The translations under genes and the position numbers were made by a program. Positions 23,501 to 34,054 of a stretch of DNA of 64,000 bases are shown in pieces (the stretch's first letter is position 1; each line of letters starts with the position of its first letter). The notes under the pieces are model-generated. The model worked only from the letters and a program-made list of their open reading frames with translations. It had not been told where the DNA came from and ran no database searches. The stretch is from Chlorella sorokiniana (taxonomy: Eukaryota > Chlorophyta > Trebouxiophyceae > Chlorellales > Chlorellaceae): positions 248,001 to 312,000 of the forward strand of contig CP084613.1 in the NCBI GenBank assembly GCA_025917655.1, written 5' to 3'.

Positions 23501-23614
23501 CCTGGGCAGCTATGTCGACCGCCCCACCCGCAACCTGCTGTGCGAGGGCGGCCGGCTGGCCCCCTCTGCCTGGGGGAGGTGGTGGAGGGGCCGCAGCTGC
23601 TGGCGCCGGCGTGA
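17512..23614 (+). CDS. FAM91 homologue (Golgi vesicle-tethering adaptor)
   Basis: FAM91A1 works with TBC1D23 at the trans-Golgi to capture endosome-derived vesicles carrying golgins; plants have a homologue. The start at 17512 (MATEEYLHKFIASGKRFHEL) and following exons match the family N-terminal domain: ADYYEELVRFYRSQKR, LFPYHLGEFVCRQMRLTPFK, YDSIPNFTAADIVRVMGIGR, KDLLPQSPLNIQI, VSVPPLEGFVSNKT and ETLLYQIFVAASDRVTVAKL. C-terminal family blocks also appear: NLPVVVETQFLLHTLNEYLQ (about 22750-22810), WLPLALWLGMPMQPSELCAA (about 23290-23345) and RNLLCEGGRLAP (about 23530-23562). Frame slips of one base, each by a run of G or C, occur at about 19237, 22971, 23282, 23368, 23481 and 23560; adding one base at each returns to the conserved frame. 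The stop at 23612 follows LGEVVEGPQLLAPA. The slips look technical rather than biological. Confidence 0.85.
18674..18760 (+). repeat. GT/GGGGTG low-complexity repeat
   Basis: A (GT)n microsatellite grading into a G-rich run, starting directly after a FAM91 exon end (ATGGTGCAG then gtgtgtgtgt). It lies inside the intron at the donor side and could form unusual structure in the transcript. Confidence 0.8.
18791..18906 (+). repeat. Intronic tandem duplication, 67-base unit
   Basis: Two copies start at 18791 (gctgatcgcggctgctgccg) and 18858 (gctgatcttggctgctgccg), with the shared segment gggaacggactgtcggcag. They lie in a FAM91 intron and differ at a few positions, so the duplication is not brand new. 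Confidence 0.8.
20237..20270 (+). repeat. CCAT/CCTT tetranucleotide microsatellite
   Basis: Three CCAT units followed by about five CCTT units, in a FAM91 intron. Confidence 0.85.
21057..21106 (+). repeat. GCTGCGCT/GCTGTGCT repeat
   Basis: An imperfect tandem of a short GCTG(C/T)GCT unit just inside a FAM91 intron, immediately after the exon coding for IAFVVDAEV. Confidence 0.75.
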
Positions 23615-25209
23615 GCGAGACGCGCAGCCAGGGCCCCGCACACCCTCCCGTTACCTCCCACCTGTGTGGCGCGATGGGACGCGCGCCTGCCCCTCCCCAC
23701 CCCCCGCCCGAACACATCCACACACAGCGCTCCCTGGTGGGGCCCCTGTGCTCGCGCTAATGTCATCCTGCGGTCCGCTGCCTCTCAGCCCATCTCCCAG
23801 CCGCGCCTCAAACTGAGAGCATTCTGACAAAACTCGCGCACCCTCTCTGTTTAACACCTGTGCGGTGGCGGGAGTACCTTACACGTGGCGGCAATGAAAT
23901 GTGGTGCCTGGCGGAAGCAGGGGGCAACGCGGGCTGCGAGCGGCAGCAGGGCACATGCAGATGGGCAGTATCAGTGTACAGAGGTGGGCAGTTTTTTTGG
24001 GTTTTTGGGAAAAGTAATCTACAGAGAATCCCACGCAAGGTGCATGACCGCATATATGGATAGAAAGGGGTGGCGGCCGCTGGGCCCCCCTCCCGGGAAG
24101 GGGAGGGCGCCAAGCGGGCACCCGCAACACAACACACCGAGCTCCGACTGCAAAATTCGCGGCGCTCGCAGCAGGGGGCGGCGGCGCGACGAGAAACACT
24201 TTTCAGCTCGGGCTTGGACTGGCCGCAAGAGGCCAACAGTCTGAAAGGCAGCAGCCCACTGGAGGGGCGGCGGCTCAGCCCTGCCTGGCCAAGGGGCGGC
24301 GGCAGGGGACGGGCAAAAGCGCACGTTCGTTTGCTTGCGGCAAAGGGAGGGGGGTTGCAGGGGGTGCAGGTGGAAAAGCGGGGCAACACAGTCAGATGGG
24401 CCGGCGACCGCAATGGCGAGCGCCGCCACCCCACAAACCAAGGCGTACGCGCAAAGACCCTGGGAGGGCGGCTAACGAGTGGTGGGCAGGGCGGCGAGGG
24501 GACGCCGGGCAAGGATGGAGGCGGAGGGAGGGGGCTGTGCAAAAGGTGCCAGACTAGACACGAAATGGGAGACACCACAAAGGCGGGAGGCCCGTGCCGC
24601 GGGGCAGGGTGGAGCCGGCAGGCGTGCCAGCGCTTGAAAACGGGGATTAAATGCAGGGGCGGGCCGCGAGGGGGCCTGGCGCGCCCTGTCGCAAGGGGCT
24701 TGGGGGTGGCGGGGGCGGCCCCGCCGTATGCAAAAGGTGGTGTTTGGCCGGGTGGCGGTCGTAGGATTGAGAGGGCGTGAGGGCATGCATCTGTGGTGCA
24801 GGGGGATGGTAAGTATGCAGACAGGCAGGGGGAGGGACAGGGACGGACAGACGCATGCCTTGGGACGGAGCGGGCTGGGGCCCGCAAAAATCAAAAGACA
24901 CGCGCGGCGGGCGCGCAACACGCCCGCCGAGGGCCAATGGGTGTAGTGCAAAGTTAAGATTCGGTTCAAGGGCTGTGTCATCAGTTGCTTTCGCCGGAAA
25001 AGGGGGGGGTATGAAATGCAGACAACAGGGCGCGGCACGGCGACAAGCTGGCCGGCCGCACCCAGCGGGCAGCTGGCGTGCTGCCCACCCCAAGTGGCCC
25101 ACGGGATGCAAAAGGGGGTGCAAGGCATTGGGTGGGTGCGGATGTGGGTGCGGGCGCCCACGGCAGGGGCGCCCGCAGGTCTCTTGGATGGAGGCCGCCG
25201 CCGCCTGGT
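23615..25209. other. Convergent intergenic region, strongly G-rich on the plus strand
   Basis: About 1.6 kb between the ends of FAM91 (plus) and the RhoGAP-like gene (minus). It should hold both 3' untranslated regions. From about 24060 on, the plus strand has many runs of four or more G and few C runs. Long minus-strand frames exist here but are C-rich composition frames with no domain resemblance. Confidence 0.5.
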
Positions 25210-27457
25210 TCAGCAGGCGGCGGGGAGGGAGCAGGGGGCTTGCGCCCAGGCAAAGGGGTGCTGGCCAGCCATGGGAGCGTCGCAGTCTGGAGGGGGGGGG
25301 CACCGGCATGAGCGCGCTGTGCGATTCAGGGGCAGGCTCTCCCACGCTGGGCAGGCCTGACACAGGCAGGGCGGCGGGGCAGCCAGCGCACCGCGCGGTG
25401 GACAGGAGCTGCAAGCCTGAAGGTGCCTGAGGAGCCCACATACCCCACATCCCAGCCCCCAAACCGGACATCGCATACACAAACGCACCTGAGCCGTCGG
25501 CAGAGTCGCAGCCCTCTCCCGCCAGCACTGCTGTCGGGGACATGGGCTGGTCGCCGCAGGCGGCCGCCAGCAGCGCTGCGTTGCCGCGCGGAACGGCGGC
25601 GTGGGTGCGGGCCGCGTCGGCGCCGTCGCGGCCGGGCGTGAGGGGCGCGTCAAAGAGCATGCCGCTGACGGTGCAGTCCAGCAGGTCGCTGAACGTCTGG
25701 TCCAGGCGGTCGTCGCCAGCGGGAGAAGGGGCGCCCACCGCGGCGGCGGTGGGCGAGCCCAGCTCCGCCACCGGAACGAAGCGGAAGCCTCCGGCCGGCG
25801 GCGAGGCGCCAAAGGGGCCCAGGCGCCCGTGCCAAAGGGCGGCGAGGTGCCCAGCAGCGCGGCGTCGCCCTCCCCCACCACCAGCGCCGAGCAGGGGCTC
25901 TCGGGCGGCAGCGGCGTGGCGCAGCAGTCGGAGAAGGGGATGCCCCTCGGGCGCCATCACCGACAGCCGCCGCAACGGATGGGGGTGAGCAGCGGGCCGG
26001 ACAGGGCCAGCGGCGACGAGCCCGGGGCGGCGGCGGCGGCCACCGCCGCGGCTCGGCGCGCTGCGCCTCCGCGGCTGCCTGGCGCGCGGCATCGGCCTCG
26101 TAGCGACGCAGGTTGAAGGGCTGGGTGAAGAGGGGGCGGTACTCCGAGATCAGCATCTCCGCGGCGTCGCTCAACAGGCCGCCGTCCTCGGCGGGCAGGC
26201 CGTGCTGGCGAGGGGTGCCAAACACGGCGGGCGCCAGCAGGCAGCCCAGCTGCTGCAGCGTGGCGTCACGATCGGCCTGGTTGATCCAGTAGTGGTGCAG
26301 CAGCTCAAAGAGCGGGAACAGGGCCTCCACAACAAAGGGCTCGGCCTGCAACGGGGGCGGGGTTGGTTGAGGGGGAAGAGCGGGGGTGCTGCAGGCAGCT
26401 TCAGCGCGGCCGCGCCCCACAGCGAATAATAAGCCAAGCGACCAATGCAGCAAGAGCTGCCCCTCACTGCACTGCAGCTCATTGAGTCAGCTGCCTGGCT
26501 GCAATACAATGATCCCCGTAAAAAGTGCTGCAGCTGCGGGGCTGAGGCCACACCTGCTTCAGCAGGGCGCGCATGGAGGCCACTCGCTCCTCATAGTAAT
26601 CGCTCTGCTGGCTCTCCACCAGCGCCGGCACCAGGGCAGACGGGAACAGCGGCTCCGGAAGAGCCCCGAGCCAGGTCAGCAGGAGGTTGGCGATCTGCGG
26701 GGGCGGCCGGGGTGGGCGTTGGTGGGTCAGGGGGCGAGTTCCGGAAAGGGGCGGCGGTCAGACGGCGGCGGAAGCCGGGCGGCAGCTGGCGGCGTACGGG
26801 GCCCACAGCCGCGGTCGGCCAGCGGGGCAGGAATGCAGCATGCACACGGGAGGCTCACCAGGTGCGGGTTCTTGTCGCGGCAGCTCTTGGAGCGCAGCGG
26901 GCGGCGGCCGGTGTCGTAGAGATGGCGCAGGGCGAGCAGCTTGCGCTTGTCGCCCGCCACGGGCGTCTGGAACAGCCGCGGGGTCGTCAGCCCACGCAGC
27001 GCCAGCCAGCGCAGGCAGTCTTGCAGCACCACGGGGATGCGCCAGCCGCAGCAATGTCCTGCGGCGCAGAGGAGGGGAGGGGGAGGTGCGTTGGTGAGTC
27101 GGTGAGGACCCACCCGCCGCGCAAGTGCATGCAGGCTCCTGCTTGGCGGCGCCGCCCATGCCGGCAGTGTTAGGTTATCCATGTAAGGAGGGAAGAGTGG
27201 GCGGGGGCGCCAAGGCGCTCGGCAGCCTTGGAGTGTGACCAGCGCGGCTGGGCCCACCCAAAGGCAGCGGGCGACCCCTCCTCTCTCGGCAGCCCAGGCT
27301 GGTTACTGTCGTTACCAAAGGTAAACAGCGCCTTTTGTGGCCCCACTAGACAGCGAAACGCGTGCCGCAACAGCCAACACAAGCGCTAACACCCATTCAA
27401 GCGACCCACCTTGAGGGACACGCCAAATGCCTTTTGGCTGCCAGAAAAAGCATTCAT
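25210..27457 (-). CDS. RhoGAP-fold protein, arginine finger apparently absent
   Basis: The start at 27457 opens MNAFSGSQKAFGVSLK, resembling the FGV.L start of RhoGAP domains. Later exons give WRIPVVLQDCLRWLALRGLT then TPRLFQTPVAGDKRKLLALR (about 27045-26915), ANLLLTWLGALPEPLFPSAL (about 26695-26636), an ESQQSDYYEERVASMRALLK segment (to about 26553) and VEALFPLFELLHHYWINQAD with LGCLLAPAVFGTP (about 26345-26205). These match the helices of RhoGAP domains, including LPEPL and the NLA..F-like end. Where active GAPs have GIFR, this has RLFQ, so the catalytic Arg is not in place; OCRL-type inactive RhoGAP domains have a similar LFQTP. A low-complexity tail with DRLDQTFSDLLDCTVSGMLF follows. The first exon junction is not resolved, and the final short exon to 25210 is a guess from a strong acceptor. 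Confidence 0.65.
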
Positions 27458-29229
27458 GTTGTAGATCCAAGCCCAAGAACTAAACAGCGCAGCCGTTGCA
27501 GCAAGGTCGGGGAAAGGCCCTTCGACTGGGGCAACGCCCACGCCCTCTAGCTACCTTCAAAATAGCTACCTAAAGAGACGAGTTCAGTGCGAGAACATGG
27601 CGTGAAATGTGGGAGAATACGAGAGGTCGAGCGGGGCTGAAACTTCATCAAGGAAAATCGCAATGACCCAGGGGCGGCGGCGAGACAGCGCATATGCCCT
27701 TTTATTGGGCGCGATGACCGCCGTGATCAGTCTGAAATGTACATCAGGGCGTTGGGTTCGCTGCCCGGGGCCCCACCTCCTCTGTGAACGGGCAGCCCAG
27801 CGCCGCCGTACTGGCGGTTCCAGTGGCGAGGGCAGCAGACTGCTTGCATGCCTGCCTGACGAGCAAAACGGCACTAGACCATGCATGATGGCTGGGATTT
27901 CATGTACTCGACTAGGGCTTCATAGAGTCAGGCTGCACAGCCTGATGTCGACAACCGCGACGCTGCGTGGCAAGCCGGTGGCTGCTACCCAGGGGGCATA
28001 TGGGATCTCATCAGAAGCTGAAGGTTGGCAATTCGCTTCTATCATTCGCAATATCCACGGCAGATATGATCACTGCGCGGCCGCCCCACTAGCGGCCAGG
28101 TGCAGCAGCAGGCCGCCATCAGAGGCCGCGTGGGACCGAGCTGGCGAGGGTCGCTTGCAGCAGCAGGGCTGCACTTGCTGTTTGGAAACATGACCTGCTG
28201 CTGGCGGCTGCCACAAATCAAGGCCAAACTCCTACCTCAATCAGCAGGGCTGGCACTCGCTGGAACTCAGAATTGGTCAGCAGCAGAAGTCGCAGCACAG
28301 CGGTGCGTCTCAGCTGGGTGCTTCTGCCGTATAGGAGCATATGGGCTAGGCCCTGTGCAGCAGCCCACTCATCAAGCGCGCCACAATTGGGACCTGGGGG
28401 ATCAGGGGAAGAATGCCAAACGTGGGCCCGCAGCGCCGACAGCAGCGCGCCTGGCGTGATGCACAACGCTCTAGCGGCGCCACGACTGCGCTGAGAGGAG
28501 CAGCGCCTGTCATAGGATCAGCTGCGCCCTGCATCGGTTGCCCTTGTGCACAACCGGGTTGCTTTTCATGTTGAGAAAAAGTCTCGCTCACTGGTCAGAA
28601 GCCGTGCTGTTGTTGCCACCGGGAGTGGTGAGCTTGCCAACATGTGGCCGCAGTGGCAACATTAGACGCACACCTCCTAGCAGCAATGACTGTCGTAAGA
28701 ACGTACATGAGGGACCACTAGCAGCTTTGAGAGAGGCGCCAACAGAAGCCCACAGCATTGGGGGCGAAAGGGAAGGGGGGCAGGCAACTGCCACATGTTC
28801 ACATAAAGGGCGTGCCTGCCGCTGGTTGGATGAACTGACCCAGCGTGACACACAAACAGATGTGATTTAGCTTCAAGATCTAGCAAAAGGTAATGTGGCA
28901 GGGCTAGCGCCGGCGGTTTCAGGAACGAGTGTGCAGAATTGGCCAACCGAGCTGGCCCCCCAGTCGGCGTCGCCCACGCTGCGCCGCCTGGATGCAAGAT
29001 AATGTCGCGAAGCTGGCCTCCCCCTGCCCCACATTTCGTCTCTGAAGCTTGGTCGTTTGTTCTTTTACGCTGACCCTCGCACTCCCCCACTGTTGCCGGC
29101 CCGAAACTGAGCCTCACCCACAGAGCCCACCCCGCTTGAGACGCGTTTTCAAGCCTCACCGTGGGTCACATATGAGCCGGCGCGAGTCGAGGCAGATACG
29201 TTGCTGCTGAAGACCGAGGACGCGAAAAG
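27458..29229. promoter_or_regulatory. Large divergent gap, RhoGAP-like gene and MAF1
   Basis: Nearly 1.8 kb between two divergent starts, the largest gene-free stretch here after allowing for untranslated regions. It must contain both promoters. Base composition is more even than in the genes. A plus-strand frame (27609-28193) and a minus-strand frame (28677-29159) exist, but neither resembles a known family nor shows a clear exon pattern. I see no transposon ends. Confidence 0.4.
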
Positions 29230-32006
29230 ATGAAATTCTTGGACATAGCGCCGCTAGCGCGGTGAGCAACCGGGCCAGGAGTGCTCTGATCAGCCGAGCA
29301 GGCTTTGTCCCGGCCCCGAGGCAGGCTGAGGCCAGGCTGCCCGGGCGGTGGCGGCGGCGGCGCAAGTGGTGGTGGTCTGACTTGCCTGGCCGCTGCCCTC
29401 TTCCTTTCGGCCCACGCCGGCTGCAGGATCAACAGTTTCCTGGACGGCGTGGATGTGGGGGATCTGATAGTCAAAGGCGACCTGGAGGCTTACAGCTGTG
29501 GGCACCGCTGCTGCCTGCTGCGGTTCAAACCACGCTTGGCTCGAGTCATCCCTCTCGCCCCATCGGCCCTGCTCTTTCCTGGCCCAGCCCACCCCCTGCT
29601 CCTGCCTCCCTGCCGCAGGCAAGCTGGCGGGTCTGGACAAGAAGCTGTCGCGCAGCCTGGAGGAGGAGGTGGCCGCCAGCTCCGCCTCGCCCTCCTCCCT
29701 CTCCAAGTCGCCCGTCGGCCCGCTGGCCGAGTCGAGCAGCCGCAAGACCCTGGTCTACCTCATTCTCACCCTCAACCACATCTACCCTGACTACGACTTC
29801 ACCCTGCTGCGCGCGCACCACTTCAAGAAGGAGGCGGGGCTGAGCGCCATCGAGGAGACGATAGATGCGCACCTGGTGGAAGCATCCAAGGTGGGTCTCG
29901 CCCTTTGACTCTCGGTTTCCCTGCGCCTGCTGCGCCTGCCCTGCTGCCCGCTGGCGGCCCAGCGCGTGCCAGTTCGAACCGCGGCGGGGCGTGCTGGCGT
30001 GGAGCGGCAGCTCGGCACGCCTGCCCTGCTCGGTGGGCGGCCCCCTGTGCTGCTCCTGGCCTCCTGGCCTCCCGGCCAGCACTCGCACCACCGAGGGGCA
30101 CTCAAGCGTCGGCCCAGGACGGCGCCAGCAGCCGCAACGGCTGCGGTAGCAGCTGCCACGGCTGCGGTAGCAGCTGCTCGCCAGGGACACACGCTCCCGC
30201 ACTCCTGCCCCTTGCTCACTCCACGTTGTGCGCTGCATGCTAGCATGTTGTTGCTCCTGGGCCAGGCCGTTGCAGGAGACGCGCGCTGCCGCCGGCAGCT
30301 GCCCAGCCAGCTACCGCTCGTCTCACCGGCGCTGAAACGTTTGTTGCCTGCCTGCTGCACACCTGCACTGCTCCTGCCTGGCCCCTGCTTGGCCCCCTGC
30401 TTTGGCCATCCCGCGGCTTGCTCTCGGCTCGCTGCGACGCTCACGCCGGCACGGGCACCCCAGGGAGGCAGCCCCACATGGTTCCCCTCATTCAAGCTCC
30501 TCTCGATGCTTTGCCTGCACACCGCCCTTGCGCCTTCCATTCTTTCTCCACAACCATGCTCGCCCCAGCTTGCTGCCAAGCGCACGGATCCGCTAGTCCC
30601 TCCGAAGCGCTCCTCGTGCCGGCAGCGGTGCCGGCGCCGCGTCAGTACCGGCGGGAGGGATCCCCGGGAATCCGCGGCCGCCGTGCCGCCGCAGCGCGCC
30701 CCCTTGCCCCCAACCTGCCATTCCACGCGCATTTTGTCCTGACGTTGCACCGCCTCCCCTCCGCCGCGGCCCCAGGTGTGGGAGGCCACGCCCGGCTTCG
30801 GCGACGAGCCGCTGCTGGACTGCCTGTGGACCTCCATCGACGAAGCCATCGCGCTCAAGGAGTGCGACGTGTATAGGTGGGGAGCGGCGCGGCAGCCTGC
30901 GCTGCGCAGTTGACTGGGTGGCGAGTGGCCGCCGGATCTGGCGCCGGCTGCGTCACTGGCGGTCACTGGAGGGGGTTGCCCATTCCTATCGATGTCGTGC
31001 TGCCCCAGCCCAAGAAACCCTGCAAGTAGCCCGCATATCGCATCCCTGCCCTGGTTTTTGTGTGGTCGCGGCGTCATACACGCAGACGCCCTCGCTCTTC
31101 TCTCTCTCTCGCATCGCACCCACTCCTCTTAGCCCCAAGCATTGTCCCCGTGTTTCAACACCACCGGCCCTTACCCCCGCAACTACAAGCACTGTCCGCC
31201 TCTCAGCCACCACCAGTCCCCCTGCCCCGCAGCTACAAGAGTGATATGGAGAGCGACCCCTTTGGCGAGAAGGGCTCGGTCTGGTCCTTCAACTATTTCT
31301 TCTACAACCGGTGAGCTGGCTGGCGTGCGGCGCGTCGTGCATGCGCGGATTGTGTTGGTGGTGTTGTGTGCTGCAAGGGCAGCGCCGCATAACTCCGCGA
31401 CACCAGCCAGCCAGTGGGCTGGCGGGCCAGCGGTGCTGCTGGCAGTGGTTCACGCCAGCCCATCCTTATACAGCTGTGGCTCTGTGCCCAGCTGATCCCC
31501 GGCCTCCGGCGCCACTGAGCCTGCATGCCCCCGCCGCCTCGAGGAGCTCGCCTCCCCTCAACCCCAAACCCTCCTGACCCTCTCCTCTGCGTTCCCCTGA
31601 CCACCTGCGCAGCAAGCTGAAGCGCATCCTGTACTTCTCCTGTCGCGGCATGTCCAAGACGGCGGTGGAGCTCAGCGTGACGACGGAGTACAAGTACAAC
31701 ACGGGTGGGCGGTGCGGCGGGACAGGCAGTACAGCGCAGAACATCGTGCCAGCAGAAAGCGTAGAGGGATGACTGGGGAAAGCTGGGTGCGAGGAGGCCG
31801 CGCTGGCCTCGTTGCACGGGGGGCGCGCCAGGTTTCGCGTCAATTTCGCGCCAGGTCTCGCGGCGTGCATGCCCCGAGGCGTCGCATCCGGCCTGATGGC
31901 GCCGCATCCGGCCTGACGGCGCCACTACCAATGTCCCATGGCTGCAGATGACGAGGGCGAGGAGGTGGATGCAGCCACCAGCATGGCTAACGAGATGGAT
32001 CTGTGA
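29230..32006 (+). CDS. MAF1: MAF1, repressor of RNA polymerase III
   Basis: MAF1 binds RNA polymerase III and shuts down tRNA and 5S rRNA transcription under stress or low TOR signalling. The seven exons are 29230-29261, 29427-29497, 29619-29890, 30776-30876, 31233-31310, 31613-31704 and 31948-32006, with phases that agree at each junction. The family boxes are visible: box A as [10 protein letters not shown] and [20 protein letters not shown] with [51 protein letters not shown]; and the signature [20 protein letters not shown] followed by [10 protein letters not shown]. The end is acidic ([19 protein letters not shown]). A Ser-rich stretch ([14 protein letters not shown]) between box A and the rest is where yeast and animal MAF1 are phosphorylated. 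Intron 3 is long (885 bases) and contains small tandem repeats. No frame problems. Confidence 0.95.
30131..30178 (+). repeat. Short intronic tandem repeat in MAF1
   Basis: The segment acggctgcggtagcagctgc occurs twice in succession in the long third intron of MAF1. Confidence 0.75.
31883..31923 (+). repeat. Twenty-base tandem repeat in the last MAF1 intron
   Basis: The unit cgcatccggcctgatggcgc occurs twice in succession, the second copy with one change, shortly before the final acceptor. Confidence 0.75.
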
Positions 32007-33004
32007 GGCTGTGCAGGCATGCCTCCTAAGCGTGCGCCTCCCTCCCAGCTGCGCTTTCGCCTGCTGCCGAACAGGTGTCGGCGTTGTGGCACTCGCTGAC
32101 CCCCTCAATCCCAACCTTTCCGCCGCCCTTGCACACCCACTAGGACGTGCCCTCCTGTACGCCCAGTGCCATCTAGCATGCCTCTGTTTGCCTCCCAACG
32201 CTTGCGTTGTCGGGACTACGTTCACCCCGGCGCAGGCCCCAGCCAGGCCGCACTGGCCTCTTGCGCAGCTGCCAAGCAATCAAGCAACCTCATCTGCACC
32301 TCGAATGAATGGGCCTGGTTTTGAAACCCCGCTCCCTGCCCCTGGTAGCCCCCTGCCCCTGTCTTTTCCTCTGACGCTGCCGCCAGCCTCCGCTGCGCGC
32401 GCTGCCCGCCGATCCCCTCCCACCTGCCTGACCCCAGCTGCCTGTATTGTGCTCTTGCACAACACCAACAACCGCACCTGCAACCCTCTCTTGTTTCCCT
32501 CCTGCTCTTCCTCCACCACACCGGGAGCCTGCCTCCCCCGCTGGCGGCGTATCGTGGCCTCTGCGCCGCGGCGGGCTGTTTCACTAGCTCTGGGGCCTTC
32601 AGGGTGACACCTTCTTCAAGAAGAACTGACCTGGGAATTTTGTGCACCACCCCGCTGCCGTGTGTTTGATTACCTGCATCCTTTTGCTGCTCAGGCCCTC
32701 CAGGAGCTGCTTGTAACACCGCTGCCTTGCAGTGTGCCGAGCTGCAGGCGGCGGCGGCCGCCGCTTCCTGCAAGAGCAAAACTCTTGCTTGGGCGCAATG
32801 ACGGGATTCGCCTTTCACTCGCCACAGCTGCAGTCATGTTGATTGTGTAGCAGCCTCTAGTCAGAAATCGGCATTCAAGGTCTGTGTGCCAGCAAAAAAT
32901 GATGGAGCATGGGTTGTGACGGCAAAAGATCAAGCTCTTCGGAAACCCGCGATCATTCCCTCTCCAACCTCGTAAGCCTGATAGCAACACGAAAGAGGGA
33001 CGCA
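32007..33004 (+). other. MAF1 3' region and upstream region of the next gene
   Basis: About 1 kb with no conserved coding segment on either strand. It probably holds the MAF1 3' untranslated region and the promoter of the four-TM protein gene. Confidence 0.4.
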
Positions 33005-34054
33005 ATGGCGCTACGCGCAGCACATTGCCTCGCGGCGAATCTTTTGGCGCAGGTGGGGCCCGAAGGCACAGCTTGTGGACTGTCGCTTTCCTGAATCAGG
33101 ACCAAGTCCCGTCTGTCAAGGGGGCGCCCAGCGCCGGCAGCCTCGACGGCGACAGATCTCTGCTGCTGCGAGACCGTCGTGTCATCGACAGCTGACGTGC
33201 CCCCTTCTTCCTCCCGGGCTGCCTACTGCAGATTGTGTTCGCAATCACCATCTCCATCCTCTCTAGCACGACCCTGACGGGCACCGACGATAGCTGCTAT
33301 CTCGACCTGTCGGGCGGCACCTGCGAGTGAGTCGGCGCACCCGCCTTTGCCTGCACTTTACACGATCATGCCCACCTATGCTGTCATCCGATCCATCTTC
33401 CACTGCCTGATGCACCCAGCGAGATCGCCTTGCGCCGCAGGTTCCTGGCAATCACGGGCTATTTCAGCATCGCTTTTGGCGTGGCGACTGCGCTCGGCGT
33501 CGTCGCCACGCTGCGTGCTGGCCCGGCTGGCTACCTGCCCGCCGTGTCGGGCTCCCTGCAGGCCTTTGGCAGCCTGTGGTGGCTGGCGGCAGCAACCACT
33601 GCCACCAAGCGCGGGCAGCAGGCGGCGGACGCGGGCGAGCCGGAGGGCATCGCACGCAACGCAGTGATCGGGCTAAGCTGGGCTGAGCTGGCGCTCTATC
33701 TGGCGGGCGTGGCGGCAGTGATCTATGATCGGTGCGTGGACCCCACAACTGCGCATGGCTTTCCTTGCATCCCAGATTGAGGCATGTTTGCCCCAGAAGA
33801 TGCTGGTGTGCTCTAAACACATTCAAGCTGCGTATCTAGCAGTAGGCATCCAACCTCACCCCCGCCCCGACCCACCTTCCTCTCGCAGGATCAAGCGGAA
33901 GCGGAACAGCGTGCCCGCGGACAGCTCACAGCCCATGCTGGCGGATGTGGAGAGCCAGTCGAGCAGCCTGAGTGGGAGGCCGGAGTTAAAAAGGCGGCGG
34001 TCAACGATCCAGGCACATCCCACTAGGCTGCAAATTCCGTGCCGCCTTCAATAA
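33005..34054 (+). CDS. Small four-TM membrane protein, MARVEL-like
   Basis: Four exons (33005-33052, 33232-33326, 33441-33731, 33889-34054) join in phase to give 199 residues. Four hydrophobic segments are visible: IVFAITISILSSTTL (about 17-31), ITGYFSIAFGVATALGVVAT (about 52-71), GSLQAFGSLWWLAAATTAT (about 82-100) and SWAELALYLAGVAAVIY (about 126-142). The first loop has two cysteines (DDSCYLDLSGGTCE) that could pair. The C-terminal tail is cytosolic in character, starting IKRKRN and rich in Ser and basic residues. The layout and length fit the MARVEL/tetraspan class of membrane-organising proteins, but I cannot name an orthologue. The Met at 33005 is chosen because it splices in phase to a TM-encoding exon. 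Confidence 0.7.

Noticed and set aside
22900-23614. FAM91 C-terminus as a decayed pseudogene
   Set aside because: Each frame change is one base beside a G or C run, protein conservation resumes at once, and the same pattern affects essential genes such as proteasome beta-5.
22624-23766. Antisense open frames of 345 and 380 residues over the end of FAM91
   Set aside because: They mirror GC-rich coding sequence of FAM91 on the other strand and show no family resemblance.
23808-24887. A 359-residue minus-strand open frame
   Set aside because: Composition is Pro/Arg/Ser/Ala-rich as expected from C-rich sequence read by chance, with no domain, no splice pattern and a location in a convergent gap.
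24647-25490. The long minus-strand frame continuing past the RhoGAP-like exons
   Set aside because: The conserved part ends near a good donor at about 25488; beyond it the frame is low-complexity and probably intron and 3' untranslated sequence.
27609-28193. A 194-residue plus-strand open frame in the gap upstream of MAF1
   Set aside because: No recognisable domain, no clear exon continuation and no targeting or membrane signal; not enough to call a gene.
29971-29980. tRNA B-box-like sequence agttcgaacc inside a MAF1 intron
   Set aside because: The bases on either side cannot pair as a T stem. An intronic tRNA in MAF1 would have been attractive but is not supported.
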